Source: an uncultured Rhodospirillaceae bacterium
GTDB lineage: Bacteria; Pseudomonadota; Alphaproteobacteria; CAAGCB01; CAG-977
NCBI GenBank assembly: GCA_900553035.1
Contig: USCC01000008.1
Span: 1-35,054, forward strand
DNA length: 35,054 nt
Direction: 5' to 3'
This document shows positions 23,941-32,493 of this stretch, in pieces. The notes under the pieces are model-generated. The model ran no database searches. It saw only the letters and a program-made list of their open reading frames with translations, and had not been told where the DNA came from. A program made the translations under genes and the position numbers. Position 1 is the first letter of the stretch, and each line of letters opens with the position of its first letter.

Positions 23941-25938
23941 TCATCGTTTTCCCTCCGGCGCCCAGTTCAGATGCTGTCCGCCGTCCAGCGCCAGAATCTG
24001 TCCCGTGACGGACGGTGTTTCCGTCAGGAAAACAACAGCGTCGGCAATTTCATCGGGCGATGCACCCCGACCCAGCGGCGTTGACGCACACCGGCGTTCA
24101 AAATCCGATTTCGTCTGCCCCGCCGCGGGAAGGACATCTCCCGGCGCAACCGCATTGACGCGCACCGCAGGAGCCAGCGCCAGTGCCGCCGTCCGGGTCA
24201 GAGCGGCCAGCGCCGACTTGCTGAGCGTATAGGACATGAAATAGGGCGTCGGATTCAGCACCCGCTGATCCAGAATGTTGACGACACTGCCTTCTTTTCC
24301 CTTGGGAATCTGGCGGGCAAAAGCCTGTGTCAGCAGGAAAGGAGCGCGCAGATTGACCGCCATGTTTTTTTCCCATGTTTCCGGCGTCGCAGAGATCAAC
24401 TCATCCTGTTCAAAAACAGCCGCGTTGTTGATCAGGGCTTCAATCGTTCCGTATGTTTTTTCCGCTTCGGGGATCAGTCCGGCTGTTTCGGCGGCATCGG
24501 CCAGATCGGCGCGGATATAGGCGGCTTTCACGCCGGAACTCTGCTGTATTTCTTCAACCAGCCGTCCGGCTTCGGCAAGAGAGGTATTGGCGTGAATCAG
24601 AATGTTCCATCCGCGGCGAGCCAGATGCAGAGCCGTGGCACGGCCGATGCGTTTGGCGCCCCCGGTGATCAGGACGGTACGGCCGTTCGGCATCGGTTTT
24701 GTCAGAATCGCCGCCGTGCTTTTCGCCGGATGCCTTTCTTCCGCCGGCTGTGTCAGGAAAGAGGGAAGCGGGTCGGCGTTTTTATCCGCAGTCTCCGCAA
24801 AAAAGATGTGCGGACGGAGCGGTCTGTCGCTGTCGGCGGCGGGGAACCGTGGCAGAGACGAAAAGATCGTACCGGAAAGCATGTTTTCGGACAGGACGGC
24901 TACGCTGCCCCGGCGGCGTATTTCACCGCGGCTGGTCTGCAGGATGATTTCCACCGGGCATTCGGCGGGTTCCGGGGCATTCGTACGGATTTTAACCTGT
25001 CCGCACAGCGCTTCATAAACCGGCGCCGGCGCTTCGGCCGATACGGTCAGGCGGGCACCTTCGTTTGAAATCAGAAATGTCTGACGCGCCAGAGGAAGCG
25101 TCGTCTGATCCTCGTAGCTTTCCAGATAAAGCGTGTTCCCGGATTCGGGGGGAAGGCTGAGAGTCATTTCCGTGACAACCGTTTCCCGAGCCAGACCGAG
25201 AGGGATGAAGCATCCGACACGGTTGCGGGTCAGGGCGGCAAAGTTGCGCTCGCCGATTTGCAGACGGAGTGAAATATCCGCAGATGTTTCGGGTTCTTCG
25301 CCGCCAGATCCCGTAAAGTTCAAAATGACGGAGGCATTTTCTTCTTCCAGAATCAGGACGGCATGTTTTCCGCGGTCGGGGTTCAGCTTCGGGTACAGGC
25401 CGTAGCCAAAGCTGTGGAACATGACGCCCTGAAGAGGAAAGACTCGCCCGTCGTTCGATTGCCAGATCAGAACGGGATGCGGCGTTCCCTGCCGAGCCTC
25501 TTCCGCGGTTTCCAGGGTACGCCCCTGATCATTTTTCCAGACAAGGACGCCGCGTTCCAGCGCGGGGAAAAGGTCTTTTTCGGCCGGGGGCTGAAGGAAC
25601 GTCCAGAATCCGTTCTTTCCCGAAGCGGCATCCTGAAACCATGCGGAATCGGCATTGAGGGCATAACCGTCCTCGACCATGAAAAAAACAGGGGTTTTAC
25701 CGTTCAGACGGTTGCCCAGGAAAACAGAGCTGACGTTCGGAATGAGCGATTCGTTGTGCACGTTCGGAAAAAGCAAGCGTATATCGCGGAAACGGCCGCT
25801 GTCGAGCGTGTAAAAGCCCAGGATGTGACGCCCGTTTTCAGGGGCGGCGCGCAGGAATGTGACCTTGACCGGCGTGCTGTCAATGATGCGCAGAGCCGAC
25901 GGGTCAAAAAAGGAATTTTTTATCAGGGCGGCGGTCAC
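23941..25938 (-). CDS. Fusion: N-terminal beta-sandwich-like region and C-terminal pteridine reductase-type SDR
   Basis: 665 residues in one uninterrupted frame. GTG start with GGAGG 5 bases upstream. The C-terminal 250 residues (416-665) are a short-chain dehydrogenase: TGGAKRIGR dinucleotide loop, NNAA, and a catalytic set D557, Y570, K574. Asp in place of the usual Ser, 13 residues before Tyr, is the pattern of pteridine reductases (PTR1/FolM), so a dihydropteridine or dihydrofolate reductase role is likely. Residues 1-400 are not an enzyme I recognise; GFYTLDSG, LLFPNV, PNVSSVFLG and VILNFTG spaced along a beta-rich region resemble DUF4114-like sandwich domains, only tentatively. There is no signal peptide. 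Met416 has no ribosome site, so the two parts seem translated together. Confidence 0.72.
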   Translation of the reverse strand: MTAALIKNSFFDPSALRIIDSTPVKVTFLRAAPENGRHILGFYTLDSGRFRDIRLLFPNVHNESLIPNVSSVFLGNRLNGKTPVFFMVEDGYALNADSAWFQDAASGKNGFWTFLQPPAEKDLFPALERGVLVWKNDQGRTLETAEEARQGTPHPVLIWQSNDGRVFPLQGVMFHSFGYGLYPKLNPDRGKHAVLILEEENASVILNFTGSGGEEPETSADISLRLQIGERNFAALTRNRVGCFIPLGLARETVVTEMTLSLPPESGNTLYLESYEDQTTLPLARQTFLISNEGARLTVSAEAPAPVYEALCGQVKIRTNAPEPAECPVEIILQTSRGEIRRRGSVAVLSENMLSGTIFSSLPRFPAADSDRPLRPHIFFAETADKNADPLPSFLTQPAEERHPAKSTAAILTKPMPNGRTVLITGGAKRIGRATALHLARRGWNILIHANTSLAEAGRLVEEIQQSSGVKAAYIRADLADAAETAGLIPEAEKTYGTIEALINNAAVFEQDELISATPETWEKNMAVNLRAPFLLTQAFARQIPKGKEGSVVNILDQRVLNPTPYFMSYTLSKSALAALTRTAALALAPAVRVNAVAPGDVLPAAGQTKSDFERRCASTPLGRGASPDEIADAVVFLTETPSVTGQILALDGGQHLNWAPEGKR

Positions 25939-26075
25939 GTTTTCCTCCGTTTTTTTTGCTGTCCCAAGTGTAACGCAATGTTTTTAAAACTTAAACCTGT
26001 TTTTCGGGCGCTTTCGTGGCGGAGGACTCTTCGTAAAAAACGGAAGCCGGCGGTTTTATCTCGTTTTTTGCCGTC

Positions 26076-26089
26076 TGTTTCCGGAAACA
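26076..26089. promoter_or_regulatory. 14-bp perfect palindrome, possible operator
   Basis: TGTTTCCGGAAACA reads the same on both strands, with CCG and CGG just outside. It lies about 140 bases upstream of the fusion gene start. It may be a repressor site; no regulator is adjacent. Confidence 0.35.
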
Positions 26090-26102
26090 CGGATACGAAG
26101 GG

Positions 26103-26148
26103 AAAAGCGGGAGGCTCTCTCCGCGGTTTTCAGAAGCTTTCCTCCCGC
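26103..26148 (-). terminator. Hairpin followed by TTTT on the minus strand
   Basis: Arms 26107-26114 and 26141-26148 (8 bp, perfect, G-C rich) with a 26-base loop; on the minus strand TTTT follows. It may end transcription from the DprE1/DprE2 pair as a second terminator. The long loop lowers confidence. Confidence 0.4.
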
Positions 26149-26205
26149 CGCCGGACGTTTTCATTGAAAGGAAGGGTAAAAGAGAACTGTCCGGCGATCT
26201 ATGAA

Positions 26206-26242
26206 AATCCGGCCGTTGCGGGCGGCCGGATTCTTTTTTTTT
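26206..26242. terminator. Terminator after the DprE1/DprE2-like pair
   Basis: Perfect 10-bp stem (26206-26215 with 26223-26232), 7-base loop. A T run follows on the + strand and TTTT on the minus strand, 21 bases past the stop of the minus-strand gene. Confidence 0.75.
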
Positions 26243-26253
26243 CAAAAGCCGTT

Positions 26254-27003
26254 TTATTTTTTCAGCCGGTCAAAGATATCTTCGGGGATGAAATGGCGCA
26301 GAACGACCGTAACGGATGAATACCAGGGGAAATAACGGACACGGGCTTTGCGGCGGGAATAATCCATGCACGCGCGGGCGCAGGCTTCCAGATCAATCGG
26401 CATCCAGCGGGAAACGTTTTTGCGTTCACCCACGGAATCAAGATCGTCGATTTTTACCGTCGTCACGGAAACGCCGCTTTCGGCCATCTGGTCGTGGAAG
26501 CCCTGAAGCCAGACGTGCAGGGCAGCCTTGGTCGAACCATAGGCGTAATTGTCCGAACGCCCGTATTCGCCGGCCGTTGAACCAAGAACCAGAATTTCGC
26601 CGCATCCCTGCTTCTGCATGACGGGCGCGACGGCGGACAGGAAATAAACCTGTGAGAGGTAGTTGATCTGGAACATGTTTTTGATTTTTCCCAGATCTTT
26701 GCCGCATTCCTTCTGCGTATAAGCAGTTTCCAGAGCAGAGAACACGCTGATGATATTCTGTGCCTTCTGTTCGCATTCCTCGACAGTTTTGGCAAAAGAA
26801 TCCAGATTGGATGTGTCCAGTTCATGTCGGGCGACGTCAACGGAAGGATAGCGGGCACGGATGTCCAGAACCGCCAGTTCAAGATCGTCGTTTTCCTTGC
26901 CCAGGAACAGGATATCGTCCCCGCGTCTGGCGGCTTCACGCGCAAAAGCCCGCCCGATGGCCGACGTTCCCCCAAGGATGAGCCAGGTTCGTTTATTGTT
27001 CAT
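26254..27003 (-). CDS. DprE2-like short-chain dehydrogenase
   Basis: 249 residues, NAD(P)-binding GGTSAIGRAFA (11-21), catalytic Ser in LGSTAG and YGSTK lysine, a complete SDR triad. In mycobacteria DprE2 reduces the keto sugar made by DprE1 so that decaprenyl-phosphoryl ribose becomes the arabinose form. Here the gene overlaps the DprE1-like gene by 11 bases, and that pairing is the main reason for the call. Outside mycobacteria similar pairs occur in some alphaproteobacteria for D-arabinose-containing glycans. The polyprenyl-phosphate substrate is inferred; a generic sugar SDR is the alternative. Confidence 0.72.
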   Translation of the reverse strand: MNNKRTWLILGGTSAIGRAFAREAARRGDDILFLGKENDDLELAVLDIRARYPSVDVARHELDTSNLDSFAKTVEECEQKAQNIISVFSALETAYTQKECGKDLGKIKNMFQINYLSQVYFLSAVAPVMQKQGCGEILVLGSTAGEYGRSDNYAYGSTKAALHVWLQGFHDQMAESGVSVTTVKIDDLDSVGERKNVSRWMPIDLEACARACMDYSRRKARVRYFPWYSSVTVVLRHFIPEDIFDRLKK

Positions 27004-28342
27004 TTTGTTTCTCCTTCAGGAACAGGCGGCGTCCGAAATCGGAATCGAATTTCTTCTGCGGATCGTAAAGAAGAAGAGCTTTCTTGAAATCGTCGAAGTG
27101 TCTGTACATCCGGGGCAGGTTGCGCGGGGCAAGAAGCCCGTCGTTCTGGAGAGCAATACGGCCGCGGTGTTCCGTGGCGATCGTTTCCAGATGCTTCAGG
27201 AATTCCTCAATGCCGCGTCGGCGGACGAAATCAAGCGACAGGCAGTAGCCTTTCATCGGGAAGGACATTTCCGCCGGGCTTTCTTCTTTCAGCAACTGGA
27301 GCGTCGCCATGAAGGAACCGACACGTGTCCGGCTGACTTCGGTCAGGATGCGGCGGATCGCCTGCGGACCTTCGGCTTCGGAAAAAGCGAAACGGAACTG
27401 GTAGAACCCTTTCTTTCCCCGGGTCTTTTCCCATCCGAGGAAACGATCCTTCGGGTACAGGAAGGATTCGTACGGAATCGTCTTCGGGCGATCCGAAGCA
27501 AAAAAGCGGTAGTAAATATCATTGATGAACGAGCTGGTCGTCGCGTTGACGATAAAGTTCGGCAGATAGAACGGCAACTTGATGCGCGGCCGCCGGAAGA
27601 AGGAGGTGCGCACCGGATCATCGGTGAATTTCGCCGTTGTCAGGATACTGCGCCCGATGGCATTCCCCCGAGCCAGAGTGTCAACCCAGGCATAACAGAA
27701 ATCGCTGTCCCGACGGCGTTCCTTCAGAAGCGCCATCAGGGCGTCCAGATTATCAACGTGTTGCCGCGTGACGGCAATGTTGGGGGCCGGTTTTTTGGGA
27801 AGCGTAATGGAAACCAGCGCAATAAAGCCGGTCAGCCCCATTCCTCCGAGAGTGGCGGAGAAAAGAGCCGCGTTTTCCGAAGGGCTTGTCCGGACGGTTT
27901 CACCCGTGGCCAGGACAATGTCCATCCAGTTGATATACTTGCCGATTGTCCCGCGTTTGTGGCTGTTGCTGCCGAAAATATCGGCGGCAATCGCACCGCC
28001 CAGGGTATGAAAGCCCGAACCGGTCGACACAGGCACCATGAATCCGCGCGGGCCGAACAGTTCGGTCATCATGCGCAGGGTCACGCCGGGTTCACAGACC
28101 AGCTCGCCTTTTACATCGTCAAAGGAACGGATGCGATCCATGCGTCGGAACATCATAACGGCGCCGTCGTCGTTGACCGTCTGATCGGCATAGCTGCGAC
28201 CCAGTCCGCGGGCAATAATCCCGTTTTTGCCGACTTGTTCCATGTATTTTGAAATGTCGGCTGTCCGTTCGGGACGGCAGACCTGGGAAACGCCTGTATG
28301 GGTGCGCCCCCAGCCTTTCAGCTTCATTTGATTCCAGTGCAT
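26993..28342 (-). CDS. DprE1-like FAD-binding oxidoreductase
   Basis: 449 residues from ATG 28342, selected because GGAG lies 8 bases upstream; an in-frame start 43 codons earlier runs through the terminator of the previous gene. FAD-binding (VAO-type) domain: GLGRSYADQ near residue 45, PVSTGSGFHTLGGAIAADI near residues 100-118, and LGGMGLTGFI, followed by the sugar-oxidase C-terminal half. The family is that of decaprenylphosphoryl-ribose 2'-oxidase. With the overlapping SDR gene it forms a two-step epimerase unit, probably supplying an arabinose donor for envelope glycan. No arabinosyltransferase or prenyl-phosphoribose synthase is in the window. Confidence 0.78.
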   Translation of the reverse strand: MHWNQMKLKGWGRTHTGVSQVCRPERTADISKYMEQVGKNGIIARGLGRSYADQTVNDDGAVMMFRRMDRIRSFDDVKGELVCEPGVTLRMMTELFGPRGFMVPVSTGSGFHTLGGAIAADIFGSNSHKRGTIGKYINWMDIVLATGETVRTSPSENAALFSATLGGMGLTGFIALVSITLPKKPAPNIAVTRQHVDNLDALMALLKERRRDSDFCYAWVDTLARGNAIGRSILTTAKFTDDPVRTSFFRRPRIKLPFYLPNFIVNATTSSFINDIYYRFFASDRPKTIPYESFLYPKDRFLGWEKTRGKKGFYQFRFAFSEAEGPQAIRRILTEVSRTRVGSFMATLQLLKEESPAEMSFPMKGYCLSLDFVRRRGIEEFLKHLETIATEHRGRIALQNDGLLAPRNLPRMYRHFDDFKKALLLYDPQKKFDSDFGRRLFLKEKQNEQ

Positions 28343-28411
28343 GTACGAAACTCCGTTTTTAAAGCGTATTGTACTCGAAAAGTAAAATGAAATGAAGGAG
28401 ATTCGGTAAAA

Positions 28412-28453
28412 TAAAAAGGCATCCGCCATTCCCCGGGAACGGAAGATGCCTTT
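28412..28453 (-). terminator. Terminator of the PfkB kinase gene
   Basis: A long hairpin: outer arms 28415-28423 and 28445-28453 (9 bp) with an inner stem around CCATTCCC/GGGAACGG. On the minus strand it is followed by a T-rich stretch. It separates the kinase from the DprE1-like gene. Confidence 0.85.
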
Positions 28454-28471
28454 CGAGCAGAGCGCGCACAA

Positions 28472-29494
28472 TTACGGACGGACGTTCGCGATGTAGGAAG
28501 CAAATGTGTCCGCCAGATTCTTTTCGGGACGGCCGCCCCAGTGTTGCAGAACCTCGGCCGCCGTCAGCGCCGCCATTTTTCCCGAAGCGGGCAGGCTCAT
28601 GCCCTGTGAAAGGCCGAATAAAAAACCGGCCGCGAAAGCGTCTCCCGCGCCGGTGCTGTCCACGATGGCGTGCCTGTTTTCGGACGCCACGGTATCGATG
28701 CCTTCATGCGAAAAGATGCAGGCACCGCGCGATCCTCGCGTCATAGCCAGAATCTGGCCGCGTTCATGCAGGATGCGCAGGAAGGAGTTCAGGTCGGTGA
28801 CCGTCGGGTCAATTTCAAAACAGCCCCGGATTTCGCGCTCGTTTCCGATCAGGATGTCGGCCTGTGTCCGGATCGTTTCAATGACTTCCTGAACCGCAAC
28901 GGCGCGGAAATTCAGGTCGTGCATGTTGAAAGCCACTTTGATCCCGGCTTCCCGGGCCGTGTTCAGAGCAAAGGTTACGGCCTCACGCGCCCGGCGGGAC
29001 ACCAGCATCTGGCCCTCGATGAACAGGATTTTTGAATCGCGGATGGCTTCATCGTCAATGTCCGCGACGTTCAGCTCTTCGCACACACCCATGTTGAAGG
29101 CAAAGGTTCGGTCGTGATCCGGCGTCACCATGACAAGACACCGAGCCGTCGCCTTGTCAATATCACGGTCATACTGTTCCAGAGGGACGCACATTTTTGT
29201 GCCGCTTTTATCGAAAGCCTCCTTGAACTTTTCGCCCATGGTATCGTTGCAGGCTTTGCCGATGAAGGCCGTGCGGCCGCCCAGAGAGGCGATGTTCGCA
29301 ATGGCGTTGGCCGCGGTTCCTCCCGGGATGACACGCGAATCCATCAGCTCGCGGCGGATGTCACGCAGGACGGAAACCGGCAACGTATTGCCCTGTCCTT
29401 TGGTCAGTCCGTATTTTTCCAGGAAATCTTCCGAGACGTTCGCAACGACGTCCACGAATGCCACGCCGATGGCGGTCACATCAATTTTGTTCAC
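28472..29494 (-). CDS. PfkB-family sugar/nucleoside kinase (adenosine kinase-like)
   Basis: 340 residues. ATP-dependent kinase of the ribokinase fold: N-terminal GGTAANAIANIASLGG (58-73) and the C-terminal catalytic signature DSTGAGDAFAAGF with the base Asp in GAGD. The overall spacing resembles adenosine kinase and related sugar kinases; the phosphate acceptor cannot be fixed from sequence alone. GTG start with GGAG 10 bases upstream. It is transcribed alone; the 235 bases upstream (29495-29729) hold its promoter, but I find only a weak TATAAG-like -10 there, plus imperfect hairpins that may end clpA transcription. Confidence 0.85.
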   Translation of the reverse strand: MNKIDVTAIGVAFVDVVANVSEDFLEKYGLTKGQGNTLPVSVLRDIRRELMDSRVIPGGTAANAIANIASLGGRTAFIGKACNDTMGEKFKEAFDKSGTKMCVPLEQYDRDIDKATARCLVMVTPDHDRTFAFNMGVCEELNVADIDDEAIRDSKILFIEGQMLVSRRAREAVTFALNTAREAGIKVAFNMHDLNFRAVAVQEVIETIRTQADILIGNEREIRGCFEIDPTVTDLNSFLRILHERGQILAMTRGSRGACIFSHEGIDTVASENRHAIVDSTGAGDAFAAGFLFGLSQGMSLPASGKMAALTAAEVLQHWGGRPEKNLADTFASYIANVRP

Positions 29495-29729
29495 AGCAGA
29501 CTTACTCCGTTATGGATTTGAACCTAACGGGACTCTCTTATATCGGCACACTGTGAAAAACACCAGCCTAAAAATAAATAAAAAGTTAAAGCCCGGAAAT
29601 ACGGGATTCCGGCGCACCCGGAACACGGTTCTCCGGCCTCTTTTCCACTTTCCGCATTTGCCCGGGCAGGATGCCGGCCGCCGATTCGTCCGGGAGAAAC
29701 ACTCCGTTTCCCGAAGAACCGGAGCGCGG

Positions 29730-32000
29730 CTACAGAAGGGTCAGTTCCTCTTCCGTCCTTTTCGGTTCCCTTCCGGCGTGAAGCGGCGTACAGACGACCA
29801 GCAGCTTTCCGTCCTTCGCAGAAACCTTTGCCTTGCCCCCCCGAACCAGCTTTCCGAACAGCATTTCCTCGGCCAGAGGTTTCTTGATATGCTCCTGAAT
29901 CAGGCGAGCCAGAGGACGGGCGCCGTTTTTGTCGTCGTATCCTTTTTTAATAATCCATTCCCGGGCCGAAAACGTCGTTTCAAGCTCGATTTTCTTTTCC
30001 GCCAGCTGTGTTTCCAGCTGGGTCAGGAATTTATCGACAACGCGGCGCACGATTTCGGTGTCCAATCGCCCGAACGGGATGATTGCATCCAGCCGGTTTC
30101 GGAATTCCGGTGTGAAGAGGCGTTCAATCGCTTCCCTGTCTTCGCCCTCGCGTGCCTGCCGCGCAAAGCCCATGGCCGGCTTGGACAGATCGGCGGCTCC
30201 GGCGTTGGTCGTCATGATGAGGATGATGTTTGAAAAATCGATCTGCTTTCCGTTTGAATCGGTCAGACGGCCGTAATCCATCACCTGAAGCAGGATATTG
30301 AACAGGTCGGGATGCGCCTTTTCAATTTCATCCAGCAGAAGGACGGCGTAGGGATGCTTGTCAACCGCGTCGGTCAGGAGGCCGCCTTGGTCAAATCCGA
30401 CGTATCCCGGCGGCGTGCCGATCAGACGGGAGACCGAATGTTTTTCCATATACTCTGACATGTCAAAGCGCAGAAGCTCGACGCCCAGCGTTTTAGCCAG
30501 CTGGCGGGCGACTTCGGTTTTGCCGACGCCGGTCGGGCCGGAAAACAGATAGCTTCCGATCGGCTTGCCCGGCTCACGCAGTCCGGCGCGCGACAGCTTG
30601 ATTGACGAAGCCAGGGAATCAATCGCCTTATTTTGTCCGAACACGGCCATCTTCAGGTCGCGATCCAGGTTTTTCAATGCCTCCCGATCGTCGGAAGAGA
30701 TTGTTTTCGACGGGATGTTGGCGATTTTCGACACGACGTCTTCAATGTCCTTTGCCGTAATCTGCTTTTTCTTTTTTCCGGTTTTCAGGGCGCGCGCGGC
30801 GCCGGCTTCGTCCAGAATGTCAATGGCTTTGTCGGGCAGCTTCCGGTCATGCAGATAGCGGACGGACAGGTCAACCGCAGCCTTCAGCGCTTCGTTCGTA
30901 TAAAGCACGTTGTGGTGCTTTTCATAATAGGATTTCAGTCCGTGCAGAATTTTGACGGTTTCTTCGGATGAGGGTTCGCTGACGTCAATTTTCTGGAACC
31001 GGCGCAGAAAGGCACGGTCCTTTTCCATATGGTTGCGGAATTCCTTATACGTCGTGGATCCGATGCACCGCATCGCCCCCGAGGTCAGCGCCGGCTTCAG
31101 AAGGTTTGACGCGTCCATGGATCCGCCCGACGTCGCGCCCGCCCCGATGATTGTGTGGATTTCGTCAATGAACAGGATGGCGTTCGGGTCATTTTCCAGC
31201 TGGCCGAGCACTTCCTTCAGGCGTTCCTCGAAATCACCGCGGTAACGTGTTCCGGCCAGAAGTGCGCCGAGGTCAAGCTGATAAATGACAGCCTCTTTCA
31301 GTTGGGCCGGGACTTCGCCTTTGGTGATTTTAAGGGCGAGACCTTCGGCAATCGCGGTTTTCCCGACACCCGGTTCACCGATGTAAAGCGGATTGTTCTT
31401 TGTCCGGCGGCACAGGATCTGAATGGTGCGTTCAATTTCGTTTTCCCGTCCGATCAGCGGGTCAATACGGTTCGCGGCGGCTTTGACGTTCAGATTGACG
31501 CAGTAGGCTTCCAGCGCTTCGCCGCCTTCCTTCAGAAGGGATTCCTCATCTTCGTCAATGCCGCTGACGCGCCGGCCGCGGCCGTGGCTCATGTAGTTCA
31601 GGGCGTCCAGTTTTGTCAGGCCGTTCTTCTGAAGGAAATAAAGGGCGTAAGATTCCTTTTCGGCGAACATGGCAATGATCAGGTGGGCGGCGGTCACGAC
31701 GTCCCGTCCGCTGGACTGCACCTGAATGGCGGCTCGCTGCAGAACGCGCTGGAACGCCAGGCTGGGTCGCGGGTCGCGGGGCTTTTTCTGGATCAGCGCC
31801 GCCAAATCCTTTTCAATAAACGTCTCGAGTTCCCTTTCCAGAGCGCCGACATTAACGTGGCAGGCTTCCAGCATCGGTGCGGCGTCCTCATCGTCCGCCA
31901 TGGCCAGAAGCAGGTGTTCCAGCGTCGCGAATTCATGTTTTTTTTCCGCGGCAATAGACAGGGCAATCTGTAATGTTTCTTCCAAATTCGGCGACAGCAT
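29730..32000 (-). CDS. clpA: ATP-dependent Clp protease ATP-binding subunit ClpA
   Basis: Hexameric AAA+ unfoldase that feeds substrates to ClpP. 756 residues, the normal size. N-terminal Clp repeat domain (1-145) that binds ClpS, then two AAA+ modules: Walker A GEPGVGKT with Walker B LFIDEIHT in the first, and GPTGVGKT with LLLDEIEKAHP in the second. There is no ClpB-type middle coiled coil. The start is 2 bases after the clpS stop, so the adaptor and unfoldase are made together. clpP is not in the window. Confidence 0.96.
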   Translation of the reverse strand: MLSPNLEETLQIALSIAAEKKHEFATLEHLLLAMADDEDAAPMLEACHVNVGALERELETFIEKDLAALIQKKPRDPRPSLAFQRVLQRAAIQVQSSGRDVVTAAHLIIAMFAEKESYALYFLQKNGLTKLDALNYMSHGRGRRVSGIDEDEESLLKEGGEALEAYCVNLNVKAAANRIDPLIGRENEIERTIQILCRRTKNNPLYIGEPGVGKTAIAEGLALKITKGEVPAQLKEAVIYQLDLGALLAGTRYRGDFEERLKEVLGQLENDPNAILFIDEIHTIIGAGATSGGSMDASNLLKPALTSGAMRCIGSTTYKEFRNHMEKDRAFLRRFQKIDVSEPSSEETVKILHGLKSYYEKHHNVLYTNEALKAAVDLSVRYLHDRKLPDKAIDILDEAGAARALKTGKKKKQITAKDIEDVVSKIANIPSKTISSDDREALKNLDRDLKMAVFGQNKAIDSLASSIKLSRAGLREPGKPIGSYLFSGPTGVGKTEVARQLAKTLGVELLRFDMSEYMEKHSVSRLIGTPPGYVGFDQGGLLTDAVDKHPYAVLLLDEIEKAHPDLFNILLQVMDYGRLTDSNGKQIDFSNIILIMTTNAGAADLSKPAMGFARQAREGEDREAIERLFTPEFRNRLDAIIPFGRLDTEIVRRVVDKFLTQLETQLAEKKIELETTFSAREWIIKKGYDDKNGARPLARLIQEHIKKPLAEEMLFGKLVRGGKAKVSAKDGKLLVVCTPLHAGREPKRTEEELTLL

Positions 32001-32002
32001 TT

Positions 32003-32332
32003 CTAAACCTTTTCAATCTCACACTGCAGGGGGTGCTGGCTCCGCCGAGCCATGTCAATGACCTGTCCGGCTTTCGTTTCAGCGATTTCAAACGTGTAAA
32101 TTCCGCATATGCCGATGCCCGTCTGGTGAATCTGAAGCATGATTTCCGTCGCTTCGGTCTTGTCCTTATCAAAAACGCTCTGCAGGACGGCGACGACGAA
32201 ATCCATCGGCGTGAAGTCGTCGTTCAGCAGAATCACCCGGTACATGGACGGTTTTTTGATTTTCGGCCGCGGCTTGGTGGCGACGCCGCTTTCGGTCTGT
32301 GTTTCATCCTGTCGGTTCGGACGTTTTACCAT
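32003..32332 (-). CDS. clpS: ClpS adaptor of the N-end rule
   Basis: Binds proteins with bulky hydrophobic N-termini and delivers them to ClpA. 109 residues: a flexible charged N-terminus of about 28 residues, then the core with YRVILLNDDFTPMDFV (hydrophobic pocket and ND segment), IMLQIHQTG and the conserved GIYTFEIAETKA. The ATG has GAAGGAAA about 10 bases upstream. It is in an operon with clpA and divergent from the carboxypeptidase gene. Confidence 0.95.
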   Translation of the reverse strand: MVKRPNRQDETQTESGVATKPRPKIKKPSMYRVILLNDDFTPMDFVVAVLQSVFDKDKTEATEIMLQIHQTGIGICGIYTFEIAETKAGQVIDMARRSQHPLQCEIEKV

Positions 32333-32433
32333 AAATACTGTTTCCTTCGTTTGACTCGCGTTCCTTTAATTTAGGGTGACAGAGGGGCCGGACGCAAGCC
32401 CTATCCTGTGAAACAAACATATAAAAACGGTGA

Positions 32434-32463
32434 TGGACAGGGCAAGCGCTTTTTTGATAGACT
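32434..32463 (+). promoter_or_regulatory. Possible promoter of the D,D-carboxypeptidase gene
   Basis: TGGACA (32434-32439), 18-base spacer, TAGACT (32458-32463), 31 bases before the GTG start. Confidence 0.4.
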
Positions 32464-32493
32464 GCCGTCGGTCGAATAAAGGAGAGCACGGCC

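Larger units (their letters stand above)
25939..26253. other. Intergenic region with hairpins and a palindrome
   Basis: 315 bases between the SDR-fusion gene and the DprE2-like gene. It holds a 14-bp perfect palindrome and two hairpins listed separately. A possible 84-codon frame on the minus strand has no ribosome site or family resemblance and is not called. Confidence 0.6.

Noticed and set aside
25991..26245. An 84-codon minus-strand frame between the DprE2-like and SDR-fusion genes
   Set aside because: No ribosome site, covers two hairpins, no recognisable domain.
26861..28252. A 463-codon open frame on the + strand
   Set aside because: Antisense to the DprE1-like gene; no recognisable motif.
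29590..29650. Rho-independent terminator of clpA
   Set aside because: Only 4-7 bp imperfect stems are present and the T-rich stretch is interrupted; too weak to call.
29836..29842. Seven-base C run inside clpA as a phase-variation tract
   Set aside because: It lies deep in an essential-type housekeeping gene and the frame is intact. Seven bases also occurs by chance at this GC content, which is a caution for the run at the right edge.
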